Below, piece after piece: positions 34,871-44,913 of a DNA stretch of 64,000 nucleotides (position 1 is its first letter; every line of letters begins with the position of its first letter). The DNA is from Planctomycetota bacterium (GTDB lineage: Bacteria; Planctomycetota; GCA-002687715; DRQF01). Position numbers and translations under genes: made by a program. Below the pieces are notes generated by a model. It had not been told where the DNA came from. It did not search any database and was given only the letters and a program-made list of their open reading frames with translations. The stretch is taken from positions 620,001 to 684,000 of the forward strand of contig JACKGY010000003.1 of the NCBI GenBank assembly GCA_020639295.1, read 5' to 3'.

Positions 34871-35290
34871 ATGAGAAGAGGAATGTCGAGAATCGTGGCG
34901 CCCGCCCTCCTGCTCATCCTGGCGGGCTGCGCAACCGAGGGCGTCCAGAACGCCCAATTCGACGCCAACCCGGTGCACGCACCCGGCATCGAGTACGTCG
35001 GCGACACCTACGACGCGGTCACCGGCGGCGCCGCCGATGTCGCCAGTCAGGTGGCCGACGGCCTGCTCACGCCGATCCGCTTCGTCTTCGACTACCTCGA
35101 ACAGGTCACCTCGCCCTACCCCTACTCGATCCCGACCCCCGACCCGACCCAGGGCATGAACGCGGTCGAGCGCCAGGGCTGGCGTCGGCAGCAGATGGGT
35201 CTCCCCGAATCCGCCGAATCGCGGGTGGCCACGCGCCGCTCCCAGCTGCGCGCGAGCCTGCAAGCCCAGGCACAATCGCAGCCCAACTAG
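34871..35290 (+). CDS. small lipoprotein, unknown
   Basis: 139 residues. Signal peptide MRRGMSRIVAPALLLILAGC ends in a lipobox (LAGC), so the protein is lipid-anchored. The mature part has a Gly/Asp/Ala segment (YDAVTGGAADVASQVADGLL), an aromatic/Pro-rich stretch (SPYPYSIPTPDPTQGMN) and a Gln/Arg-rich helical tail. No known family recognised. The in-frame ATG at 34859 would add four residues (GAGG and AAGGGG upstream); I prefer 34871 because of the promoter spacing. Confidence 0.65.
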   Translation: MRRGMSRIVAPALLLILAGCATEGVQNAQFDANPVHAPGIEYVGDTYDAVTGGAADVASQVADGLLTPIRFVFDYLEQVTSPYPYSIPTPDPTQGMNAVERQGWRRQQMGLPESAESRVATRRSQLRASLQAQAQSQPN

Positions 35291-35334
35291 CGGTTTCATA
35301 TCCGCGAAGCGCGAAATCCTCGATCACTGAAGCG

Positions 35335-35348
35335 CCTTGTCGACAAGG
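35335..35348. promoter_or_regulatory. 14-base perfect palindrome upstream of 35470
   Basis: CCTTGTCGACAAGG is a perfect inverted repeat in the 180-base gap before the small secreted protein. Its symmetry suits a dimeric repressor or activator site. TTACAG follows three bases later. No regulator is known for it. Confidence 0.3.
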
Positions 35349-35469
35349 GCTTACAGTGCAGCCGCAATCCGTCCGAAGAGTGATTGCGCCGAGCCTCGTC
35401 GGGTCGGAGCGGGACCGACCCCATCCGGTCCTCGCCCCCGCGACGTCGCCCTCGATCGAAGGAGAAACC

Positions 35470-35880
35470 ATGCGTGCTCTGATGCCCAGCCTGCTCGCCT
35501 CGGCCCTGCTCGTCCTCGTCGCCTGGGGTCCGGGGCCACTTGCCGGCGAGAAGGCCGCCGAGGTCGCCCCCGTCCAGGACGAAGTCACCGCGCGGATCAA
35601 GCGCCTCGAGGATCGGGTCGCCAAGCTCGAGTCCGAGAAGGCTACCCTCGACCTCGACGTGGAGGCGCACAAGTCGCTCCTGAAGTCGATCTTCAGCTGG
35701 ATGGCCTCCTTGCCGAAGGCCGCCGACGATCTCGCCGGCGGCATGGACGAGGCCCGCAAGCTCGGCTTCGAGGCGGCCGGCGCCAACCCGCAGGCCAAGA
35801 CCGAGCTGATCGAGAGCCTGAAGGGCTTCGCCCAGGCCATCAATGCCGGCAATCCGGCGGTCAAGAAGAAGAGCGACTGA
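35470..35880 (+). CDS. small exported coiled-coil protein, unknown
   Basis: 136 residues from the ATG at 35470 (GAAGGAG five bases upstream; longer in-frame starts lack a signal). Signal peptide MRALMPSLLASALLVLVAWG, cleavage probably after GPLAG or nearby. Residues ~40-75 are a heptad-patterned helix (VTARIKRLEDRVAKLESEKA), then amphipathic helices with Ala/Gly/Lys. It may bind another envelope protein through the coiled coil. No family recognised. Confidence 0.65.
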   Translation: MRALMPSLLASALLVLVAWGPGPLAGEKAAEVAPVQDEVTARIKRLEDRVAKLESEKATLDLDVEAHKSLLKSIFSWMASLPKAADDLAGGMDEARKLGFEAAGANPQAKTELIESLKGFAQAINAGNPAVKKKSD

Positions 35881-35899
35881 AGGGGCGGGCATCGGCGGT

Positions 35900-35919
35900 G
35901 CCGCCTTCGGAGAGGCGGC
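35900..35919 (+). terminator. possible terminator after 35470-35880
   Basis: GCCGCCT-TCGGAG-AGGCGGC, a 7-bp stem 20 bases past the stop; no T-run follows, so weak. It directly precedes the extended -10 of the next gene. Confidence 0.35.
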
Positions 35920-35926
35920 CCGCTTC

Positions 35927-35935
35927 TGGTAGGAT
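35927..35935 (+). promoter_or_regulatory. extended -10 promoter, candidate leaderless start of DUF1573 gene
   Basis: TGG-TAGGAT (hexamer at 35930-35935) ends six bases before the ATG at 35942; identical 13-mer to the one at 2832. No clear -35. Confidence 0.5.
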
Positions 35936-35941
35936 CGCCCC

Positions 35942-36955
35942 ATGATCCCGACCCGCGCCCTCATCCTCGTCCTGCTCCTCGGTCCCGCCCTGGCGGCGCA
36001 GGAATCGCCGCGCGCCCGGGTCGAGGCCGCCGATCTGCTCTGGAACTTCGGCGAGAAGGAACAGGGTGACCATGACCAGCACCGCGTCGTCATCCACAAC
36101 GACGGCAAGGCGCCCCTGACCATCCAGTTCGCCAAGGTCACCTGCGGCTGCCTGAGCGCCACGGTCGAGACTCCCAGCATCGAGCCCGGAGGCAAGGGGC
36201 AGGTCCTGATCGTCCTCGATGCCTCCCGCCAGCAGGGCGAGATCCGGAAGATGGTCTTCATCGGAACCAACGACCCGGCCCGCCCGCGCATCGACGTGAA
36301 CGTTCAGGGCCTGGTCCATGCCCGCGCCCGGCTCGAGCCCGAACTCCTCGACCTCGGCGTCGTCGACCCGGCCACGGCCGCGCCCGGCACCCAGACCCTG
36401 CTGATCCGCGAGGGTCTCGAACTCGAACTCCTCGGCGTCGACGTCGGCCTGCCGAACACCCTCGAGATCAGCTTCCAGCCCTTCGGCGAGACGAAGGGGC
36501 GGCACGGCTACGAGCTCCGCGTCAAGGCCCTGCCCGGCCTGCCCCGGGGCCAGAAGATCAACGTCCCGATCCAGTTCCGCTTCAAGGACGAGGTCATGCC
36601 GCGCATGGCCGGCGCCGTCGCGGTCGAGGCCCTGGGCCTCCTCATGCCGTCGAGCACGACGATCGCCTTCGGCAGCCTCGCCGAGGGCGAGACCGGCGAG
36701 GTCACGCTCGGCCTCGAACACCGCGAGGGCAAGCCCTTCAAACTGGTGAGCCTGCGCGCCCTCGATCCCGCGATCACCATCGAGGCCAGGACCGAGATCG
36801 CGGCCGCGAAACACCTGGTCAAGCTGAAGCTGAGCGGGAAGGGCCGCCTCGGTAGCCTGACCAGCCGCTTCTACGTGGTGACGGACATTCCCGAGCAGCG
36901 GATGCTGACCCTGCCGATCACCGCCACCCTCGGCAAGCCCGCCCCGCCCCGCTGA
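35942..36955 (+). CDS. secreted DUF1573 family protein
   Basis: 337 residues. Signal peptide IPTRALILVLLLGPALAAQ. Residues ~28-125 form a DUF1573 domain with the signature LLWNFGEKEQGD, FAKVTCGCLSAT and IVLDASRQQGEIRK. Its CGC cysteine pair lies in the conserved position. The rest repeats the Ig-like beta-sandwich plan with further strands (LDLGVVDPATAAPGTQTLL, IAFGSLAEGETGEVTLGLEH). DUF1573 proteins are abundant exported proteins of Planctomycetota and Bacteroidota with no defined function. Monocistronic, with a candidate leaderless promoter. Confidence 0.85.
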   Translation: MIPTRALILVLLLGPALAAQESPRARVEAADLLWNFGEKEQGDHDQHRVVIHNDGKAPLTIQFAKVTCGCLSATVETPSIEPGGKGQVLIVLDASRQQGEIRKMVFIGTNDPARPRIDVNVQGLVHARARLEPELLDLGVVDPATAAPGTQTLLIREGLELELLGVDVGLPNTLEISFQPFGETKGRHGYELRVKALPGLPRGQKINVPIQFRFKDEVMPRMAGAVAVEALGLLMPSSTTIAFGSLAEGETGEVTLGLEHREGKPFKLVSLRALDPAITIEARTEIAAAKHLVKLKLSGKGRLGSLTSRFYVVTDIPEQRMLTLPITATLGKPAPPR

Positions 36956-37039
36956 CCGGGCTGAGAATATGCCCCTTCGCTCTCGAATGGCCTGCCGTTG
37001 GTCGCCCCCGGGCGACGCCAGGACACGAGGGAGCGTTCG

Positions 37040-37561
37040 ATGCAGATCGACATCGACGGCATCACGGCCAGCGGCAGCATCCTCATGGCCGTGGTCTGCG
37101 CGCTGATCGCCCACGCCAAGGGCCGCAGCGTCATCGTCTGGGGCCTGCTCGGCTTCGTATTCTCCTGCTTCGCCCTGGTCTTCTGCCTGCTCGCCGAGGA
37201 TCTCTCCCCCGGAGCCCGCGATCAGCGGGAGATCCGCAATGTCCAGCGCCGCGCGCGCGAACGGCAGCAGGGGGAGCGCCAGCGGCTCGCCGACCTCGAG
37301 CATCGCGTGCTGGGCCGGCTCGACGCCCATGATCTGGCCCTCGGCCTCGACACCCGCGACGTCCGCCGGCCGATCGCCCGTGGCCGGCAGGGCGAGCTGA
37401 CGAGCGCGCCGTCCTGGTTCTACGAGGATCGCGGCAACACCGCGGGACCGGTCAGCAAGGCGGCGATCCTGGGCCTACTCGCCACCGGCAACCTCCGCCA
37501 CGAAAGCCTGGTCTGGACCGAGGGCATGTCGGACTGGCGGCCGCTCGGCGAGCTTCTCTGA
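37040..37561 (+). CDS. membrane protein with GYF_2 (DUF4339) domain
   Basis: 173 residues from the ATG at 37040 (GAGGGAG upstream). One or two N-terminal hydrophobic helices (GSILMAVVCALIAHA and SVIVWGLLGFVFSCFALVFCLL). An Arg/Gln-rich linker of ~60 residues follows. The last ~50 residues are a GYF_2 domain (WFYEDRGNTAGPVS, LVWTEGMSDWRPLGELL), which binds proline-rich partners in related proteins. The domain would face the cytoplasm or periplasm depending on helix number. Convergent with the arginase gene, four bases apart. Confidence 0.75.
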   Translation: MQIDIDGITASGSILMAVVCALIAHAKGRSVIVWGLLGFVFSCFALVFCLLAEDLSPGARDQREIRNVQRRARERQQGERQRLADLEHRVLGRLDAHDLALGLDTRDVRRPIARGRQGELTSAPSWFYEDRGNTAGPVSKAAILGLLATGNLRHESLVWTEGMSDWRPLGELL

Positions 37562-37565
37562 CCGA

Positions 37566-38483
37566 TCAGATGATCGCGCGCCCGAAGGCGCTCTGGACCA
37601 GGTGGACCACGGCCTCGGCGGTGCGGTTGCACTCGTCCCGGACCGGATTCAGTTCGACCAGGTCCATCGCCACCAGCAGGCCCGAGTCGGCGAGCAGCTC
37701 CATGAACAGATGCGCCTCGCGGAAGCTCACCCCGCCGCGAACGGGCGTGCCCACGCCGGGTGCGACGTCCGGGTCGAGGCCGTCGATGTCGAAGGACAGG
37801 TGGATGCCGTCGGTCTCGCTGCCGGCGATCTCGAGCGCGCGCCGGGTCACCTCGCCCATGCCGAGGATGTCGATCTCCTTCATCGAGAAGACCGTCACGC
37901 CGGACTCGGCGACGATGCGTTTCTCGTTGTCGTCGACGTCGCGCGCCCCGATGATGACGACGTGTTCGGGGTCGACCGCGGGCGCCAGACCGCCGATCGT
38001 GGTCATCCCCGGATCGCCGTAGCCGATCAGGGCCGAGAGCGGCATGCCGTGGACGTTGCCGGACGGCGAGGTCTCGGGCGTATTCATGTCGGCGTGCGCG
38101 TCGAACCAGATCACCCCGAGCGTCTGCCCGCGATCACGGAAGTGCCGCGAGACGCCGGCGATCGTGCCGGCCGCGATCGAGTGGTCGCCACCGAGGAAGA
38201 TGGGCAGGCAGGGACGCGCCATCGCCTCGCGCGCGATGTCGTGCAGCCGACCGCAGACCTTGACGATCTCCTCGACGTACTTGGCCGAGCTCGAGTCGCG
38301 TGGCAACGCGACGCGGCTCTTCAGCTCCACCTCGTCGTGATCGTGAACCTCGTAGCCCAGGGACGCGAGCGCCTCCTCGATCCCGGCGATGCGCAGGGCG
38401 GTCGGCCCCATGTCGACGCCGCGCAGGTTGGCGCCGAGATCCATGGGCACGCCGTAGATGTCGATCCGTTCACAGCTGGTCAT
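37566..38483 (-). CDS. rocF: arginase family hydrolase
   Basis: 305 residues from the ATG at 38483 (CGGAG upstream; an upstream ATG at 38570 adds 29 non-conserved residues). Dimanganese ureohydrolase motifs: FLGGDHSIA, WFDAHADMNTPETSPSGNVHG and SFDIDGLDP. The DMNTPETSPSGNVHG variant matches arginases better than agmatinases. It converts arginine to ornithine and urea. It lies downstream of pruA on the same strand with its own promoter and a terminator in between, fitting an arginine-to-glutamate route; ornithine aminotransferase is not in the window. Confidence 0.87.
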   Translation of the reverse strand: MTSCERIDIYGVPMDLGANLRGVDMGPTALRIAGIEEALASLGYEVHDHDEVELKSRVALPRDSSSAKYVEEIVKVCGRLHDIAREAMARPCLPIFLGGDHSIAAGTIAGVSRHFRDRGQTLGVIWFDAHADMNTPETSPSGNVHGMPLSALIGYGDPGMTTIGGLAPAVDPEHVVIIGARDVDDNEKRIVAESGVTVFSMKEIDILGMGEVTRRALEIAGSETDGIHLSFDIDGLDPDVAPGVGTPVRGGVSFREAHLFMELLADSGLLVAMDLVELNPVRDECNRTAEAVVHLVQSAFGRAII

Positions 38484-38520
38484 CGCATCGCTCCGCTTCC
38501 CGGCACCCCCGCCCGGCGCC

Positions 38521-38548
38521 AGTCTATGATCGGATTCCGGGCGGGCAA
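38521..38548 (-). promoter_or_regulatory. promoter of the arginase gene
   Basis: On the minus strand TTGCCC (38548-38543), a 16-base spacer and TAGACT (38526-38521). Transcription would start about 30 bases before the ATG. Confidence 0.5.
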
Positions 38549-38574
38549 ACATGCGGCCCGATCTGCTCAAGAGA

Positions 38575-38605
38575 CCGGCCGGGACCTCGTCGAGATCCCG
38601 GCCGG
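38575..38605 (-). terminator. terminator after pruA
   Basis: Perfect 10-bp stem (CCGGCCGGGA pairing with 38596-38605) extended through an internal CTCG/CGAG helix; T-poor tail TCTCTT on the minus strand. It is 27 bases past the pruA stop and just upstream of the arginase promoter. Confidence 0.5.
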
Positions 38606-38631
38606 CTCATCGTCTCGCGCTCTGCCTCGCT

Positions 38632-40251
<1,620 letters not shown>

Positions 40252-40419
40252 GACGGTCTCCAGGGTTTCCTTCGGGCAGGTTCTTGTAGCAAGCCCGGAA
40301 CGGCCGGGCCAACGTCGCGATCGGCCTTTGCCCCCGGGCTGGAAGCGCCGGCATCGGTTAGACTGACCGTCGCCGGCGGCGCCGGCCAGCGAGGATCGGG
40401 AGCGAGGAGAAGACCGGCC

Positions 40420-41430
40420 ATGGCCGCCCTGGAACGCTATCAGGTCGCGCTCTGTCAGCTCGACCAGGACAATCCCCGGGATCGGGCCGGCATGCGCCGG
40501 AACAGCCTGAGGATGACCGCCCTCATGGAACGGGCGGTGCTCGGTTACGAACCCTTCTTCGACGTTCGCCTCGTGGTCTTCCCCGAGTTCGGCCATGCCG
40601 CACCGGTCTACCCGACGGTGGCCGAGCTGGAGCGCCATCTCGCCCTGCCCGCGGACAACGAGGAGATCGCCCTCGTCGCCGCCAAGGCCCGCGAGCTCGG
40701 TTGCTGGGTCCAGACCGGGAGCTTCATCGAGAAGGACGAGCGCTGGCCCGGACGGCTGTTCAACACCACCCTGCTCATCGACCCCGAGGGTCTGGTCCGC
40801 TCCCGCTACCGCAAGACCAACCCCTGGATCCCCTGGGAGGTCCATTCGAGTCCACACGACCTTCCGGACTACGACGAGGACCCCTTCCCCGTGGTCGACA
40901 CCGAGCTGGGCCGGCTGGCGGTGGCGACCTGCTACGACTGGCTCTTCCCCGAGGTGCTCCGGAGCTACGCGCTCAAGGGCGCCGAGGTCCTGATCCGCAT
41001 CTCCGCCTACATGGACCCCTGGGGCACGACCGAGCCGATGGACTGGTGGACCGTGGTCAACCGCTGTCGCGCCCTCGAGAACCAGTGCTACGTGGCCGCC
41101 TGCAACCAGGGCGCCAGCGAAGGGCGCTACCCGCCCTTCTCCTGGCCCGGCGGCAGCATGCTGGTCGACCACGACGGCCGCGTCCTCGCCCAGGCGAGCC
41201 CCGGCCCCGGAGAGAAGATCGTGGTCGGCCCGATCGACCTGGCGGCGCTGCGTCACGACCGCGCGCGACGGATCGGCCACGACCTGCGTGCCCACCACCG
41301 GGCCGAGCTCTACGGCGGGCTGACGCGCCCCGTCTATCCGGTGGCCGAGACCGCGTCCGAGACCACGGTCGAGACCCTGCGCGAACGCATCCTCGAGGCC
41401 CGCCGGCGACTCGGCGGGAACGAATCATGA
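40420..41430 (+). CDS. carbon-nitrogen hydrolase (nitrilase superfamily)
   Basis: 336 residues from the ATG at 40420 (GAGGAG nine bases upstream); the long upstream open frame is the antisense of pruA. The nitrilase catalytic triad is in place: E56 (VVFPEFGHA), K132 (YRKTNPW) and C171 (VATCYDWLFPE). NRCRALENQCYVAACNQG and GGSMLVDHDGRVLA fit aliphatic amidase or nitrilase-related groups. It hydrolyses a C-N bond of an amide or nitrile; the substrate cannot be told. It heads an operon: its stop overlaps the start of the FG-GAP lipoprotein by four bases. Confidence 0.82.
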   Translation: MAALERYQVALCQLDQDNPRDRAGMRRNSLRMTALMERAVLGYEPFFDVRLVVFPEFGHAAPVYPTVAELERHLALPADNEEIALVAAKARELGCWVQTGSFIEKDERWPGRLFNTTLLIDPEGLVRSRYRKTNPWIPWEVHSSPHDLPDYDEDPFPVVDTELGRLAVATCYDWLFPEVLRSYALKGAEVLIRISAYMDPWGTTEPMDWWTVVNRCRALENQCYVAACNQGASEGRYPPFSWPGGSMLVDHDGRVLAQASPGPGEKIVVGPIDLAALRHDRARRIGHDLRAHHRAELYGGLTRPVYPVAETASETTVETLRERILEARRRLGGNES

Positions 41431-44400
41431 CCACCCGGAACCCGTTCGTCTTCCTCCTTTTCGCCCTGGTCGGCGGACTCGCCGCCTGCGGTGACGACCC
41501 GAAACCGACTCCGCCCCCGGCCACCGCCGAGTCGGCGCTCGACTGGGCCGAAGCCTCGGCGCTCAACGATCGCGCGATCCTCCTGATGGACCAGAGCAAG
41601 ATCGGCGCCGCGATCCCGCTCTTCGAGGAGCTGCGCCGGCGAACGCCCGCCGACCTCTACGCGCCGCGCTTCAACCTCGCGGTCGCCCTGCTGAACAGCC
41701 AGAACAACGACCTCCAGGTCCGCTTCCGGGAGATGGCCCGCGCGGAGGAGCTGTTCCGTCAGCTCGTCGCCGAATCACCGGATCGCGTCGAGGCCCGCTA
41801 CACGCTCGCGATCCTGCTCGAGCATCTGGGCAAGGACCGCCCCCTCATGAAGGAGCAGCTCGAGGCCTGCCGGCGCCTCGCGCCGCTCAGCGCCGACTGC
41901 GCCTATCGCCTGGGCAAGTTCTGGTTCGAGGAAGGCGGGGAACACCTGGGCCAGGCCGAGGAGCTGCTCCTCGCCGCGCTCGAACTCGACCCGCAGCTGG
42001 TCAGCGCCCACAACACGCTCTTCGGCGCCCTGCGCCGACTCGGCGAGAAGGAACGCGCCGCCGAGGCGCTCCGGATCTTCCGGCTCTACTCCGACTCGCG
42101 ACCGGAACGAGGCCGCACGCTCTCGCTCCTCTACAACGGCATGGGCGAATACGCCACCTGCATCCGCGGCCTGCGCCGCTACGATTCGCCGGGCGACCCG
42201 GCGCCGCTCGCCATCGCCTTCGCGGTCGAGGGCGAGGCCATCCCGGCCCGGGCAGCGGGAGCGGAGACGCGCGGCTCGACCTGCTGGGCCCCCGCCCTGC
42301 ACGACCTCGAGGGCAAGGGCGAGATCGGCTTCTTCGTCCCCGACGGCAAGGGCGGCGCCAGCCTCTACGGGTACCGGGAGGGCAGCTTCGTCGACCTCGC
42401 GAAGAGCTGGGGACTCGAGCCGATGCCGGCGACGAGGGGCGCGATCTTCGCCGACCTCGATCACGACGACCGCCCCGACCTCATGGTCCTCGGCGATGCC
42501 GGCACCCGGCTCTTCCGCAATGCGGGCGCTCGCTTCGAACCGCTCGCCTTCCCGGATCCGCAGGGCAGCGAAGCCGGGACGCCGACCGCGGCCCAGGTCC
42601 TCGACGCCGACCTCGACGGCGACCTCGACCTCTACCTCGCCTCCGGCGCCATCGGCACCAATCCCTCCCGGATCTTCAGCAATCTCCGGCCGACCATCTA
42701 CGAGACCGACGACCCGGCGGCGAGCGGCTTCAAGGATCTCGGCGAGATCCTCGAGAAGAAGGACGGCGGCGTCCTGGTGACCGCGCTCTGGATCGATCTC
42801 GATCGCGACGGCGATCCCGATCTGGTCGAGGGCCGGGCCGACGGTTTGCACTTCGTGCTCAACGACCGCCTGTTCCGCTTCCGCCGGATCGAGTCGGCGA
42901 CCCAGGCGATCGGCGATGGCCTCGCCCTGCGCGCCCTGGTCGCCGCGGACCTCGACCAGGACGGTCTGCCGGACCTCGTCGCCACGGCCGATGCCGAAGA
43001 CACCGCGGTCGTGGCCTTCATGAACCGGGGCGGCCTGCGCTTCGAGCGTCGACCGCTCGCGATCACCGGAATCCCGACCGGCTGCAGCCCCTACCCCGCC
43101 GACCTCGACAACGACGGTGATCCCGATCTGGTCCTCGTCGGCGAGGACGGCACCAGCCTGCTCCTGCGCAACGACGGCACGACCTTCGCCACCCTGCCGC
43201 TGCCGCGCCTCGGCGCCGGCGGCCCGGCCTTCCATGACCTCGACCGCGACGGTCTCCTGGACCTGATCTTCGCCGATCCGGATTCGGGCCGGCCCCGCAT
43301 CGCCTGGAACCGCACGAAGGACGCGGGCCGGGGCATCACCCTGGAGTTACGCGGCAAGCGCGCCCAGGGCATGGCCGCCACCTGGTCGACGCGCTTCGGC
43401 ACCGGCGCCAGCGTCGAGGTCGCGGCCGCGGGCCGGCGCGTGCACCTCGACGTCATGACCCGGAACGGCTCGGCCGCCGGCACCGGCCCCTTCCTCCACG
43501 TCGGGCTCGGCGCCGCCGAGCGGGCCGACGCGATCCGCATCGTCTGGCCCGACCTCGTCCTCCAGAACGAGCCGGACGGCGGTGATCGTCCCCTGGTCGT
43601 CGCCGAGGTCAATCGCAAGGCCTCGTCCTGCCCGGTGCTGTTCAAGCCGGACGGCAGGGGTGGTTTCGCCTTCGTCACCGACTTCCTCGGAGTCGGTGGC
43701 CTGGGCTTCTTCATGGCGCCGGGCAGCTACGCGCCGCCGGATCGCGACGAGACCGTCCGCATCGGCGAGCTCCTCCCGATCGGCGATCACTACGAGCTCA
43801 GGGTCCACGAGCCGATGGAGGAGATCTCCTACCTCGACCGTCTGAGCCTGGTCGCGATCGATCATCCCGCGGGGACCGAGCTGCAGGTCGACGAGCGTCT
43901 GGCGGTCGCGGAGCCGATGCCCAGCGGCCGGCCGATCCTCTTCGGCGACTCCTTCCTTCCCCGGGGCGCCCGGAGCGACCGGGGCCGGGACTGCCTCGCC
44001 GAGCTGAGCGCCGAGGATCGGATCTACCAGCCCGATCTCGAGCTCGATCCGCGCTTCGTCGGCTACCTGGCCCGCGAGCAGAAGCTTGAGCTCGATTTCG
44101 ACGCCGCCGCGATCCTCGCGGCGCGGCCCGCCGCCGACGCCAGGCTCTGGCTCTTCCTCGACGGCTTCGTCGAATATCCCTACTCGCACGTCAACTATGC
44201 GGCCTGGGAGTCGGGAGTCCGCGGCCGGGCCCTGTCACTCGATCTGCGCGGCGACGACGGCCGCTGGCGTGAGTTCGCCGCCGAGATCGGCTACCCGGCC
44301 GGCATGACCCGCTGCATGGCGACCGAGCTGACCGCCGCGGTGGGCCCGGGCCTGGGCTCGATCCGGCTCCGTTCCAACCTCGACATCCGGATCGATCGGG

Positions 44401-44891
44401 TCCGGCTCGCCTGGCAGCTTCCCGACGCGCTCATGACCGAGCATCGCCGCGCCTTCACCAGCGCCGAGCTGCGTTTCGTCGGCTACCCGGAGGAGCGCTC
44501 GCCCGACGGGAAGGAACCGAAGCTCTACGACTATCAGCGGATGACGCCGACCTTCGACTGGAAGGTGATGGGTGGCCGCTACAGCGCCTTCGGCGCCGTG
44601 ACCGACCAGGTCCGCGCGGGCGACGACGCCTTGGTGGTCATGGGCCATGGCGAGGAGATCGTCCTGCGCCTGCCGGTCGCGAGCCTGCCGCCCCTCGCGG
44701 CGGGCATGCAGAGGACCTTCCTGCTCGAGGCGGAGGGCTACTGCAAGGACATGGACCCCTGCACCGCCTTCCCGGACACGGTCGCACCCCTGCCCCGGCT
44801 CGGCCTGGTCGACTATCCTGATGGTCTGCCGGCCCTCCCCGACCGGGACCCGGCTCCGCGGGAACGGCAGGTCCCCGGTCGCCTTCGTTGA
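41427..44891 (+). CDS. lipoprotein with TPR, FG-GAP and ASPIC/UnbV domains
   Basis: 1154 residues from the ATG at 41427 (overlaps the nitrilase stop as ATGA). Signal peptide and lipobox GGLAAC. Residues ~35-250 are TPR-like helices. About ~310-610 holds six calcium-type FG-GAP/VCBS repeats (DLDHDDRPDL, DADLDGDLDLYL, DLDRDGDPDL, DLDQDGLPDL, DLDNDGDPDL, DLDRDGLLDL). An ASPIC/UnbV-like domain follows at ~635-715. The last ~440 residues are unassigned but structured-looking (YLDRLSLVAIDHPAG, LFLDGFVEYPYSHVN). Related CRTAC1-type proteins are extracellular and calcium-binding. Likely surface-anchored adhesion or substrate-binding protein. Confidence 0.85.
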   Translation: MTTRNPFVFLLFALVGGLAACGDDPKPTPPPATAESALDWAEASALNDRAILLMDQSKIGAAIPLFEELRRRTPADLYAPRFNLAVALLNSQNNDLQVRFREMARAEELFRQLVAESPDRVEARYTLAILLEHLGKDRPLMKEQLEACRRLAPLSADCAYRLGKFWFEEGGEHLGQAEELLLAALELDPQLVSAHNTLFGALRRLGEKERAAEALRIFRLYSDSRPERGRTLSLLYNGMGEYATCIRGLRRYDSPGDPAPLAIAFAVEGEAIPARAAGAETRGSTCWAPALHDLEGKGEIGFFVPDGKGGASLYGYREGSFVDLAKSWGLEPMPATRGAIFADLDHDDRPDLMVLGDAGTRLFRNAGARFEPLAFPDPQGSEAGTPTAAQVLDADLDGDLDLYLASGAIGTNPSRIFSNLRPTIYETDDPAASGFKDLGEILEKKDGGVLVTALWIDLDRDGDPDLVEGRADGLHFVLNDRLFRFRRIESATQAIGDGLALRALVAADLDQDGLPDLVATADAEDTAVVAFMNRGGLRFERRPLAITGIPTGCSPYPADLDNDGDPDLVLVGEDGTSLLLRNDGTTFATLPLPRLGAGGPAFHDLDRDGLLDLIFADPDSGRPRIAWNRTKDAGRGITLELRGKRAQGMAATWSTRFGTGASVEVAAAGRRVHLDVMTRNGSAAGTGPFLHVGLGAAERADAIRIVWPDLVLQNEPDGGDRPLVVAEVNRKASSCPVLFKPDGRGGFAFVTDFLGVGGLGFFMAPGSYAPPDRDETVRIGELLPIGDHYELRVHEPMEEISYLDRLSLVAIDHPAGTELQVDERLAVAEPMPSGRPILFGDSFLPRGARSDRGRDCLAELSAEDRIYQPDLELDPRFVGYLAREQKLELDFDAAAILAARPAADARLWLFLDGFVEYPYSHVNYAAWESGVRGRALSLDLRGDDGRWREFAAEIGYPAGMTRCMATELTAAVGPGLGSIRLRSNLDIRIDRVRLAWQLPDALMTEHRRAFTSAELRFVGYPEERSPDGKEPKLYDYQRMTPTFDWKVMGGRYSAFGAVTDQVRAGDDALVVMGHGEEIVLRLPVASLPPLAAGMQRTFLLEAEGYCKDMDPCTAFPDTVAPLPRLGLVDYPDGLPALPDRDPAPRERQVPGRLR

Positions 44892-44913
44892 GCCCGCGCT
44901 GAAAGGAAGCCCG

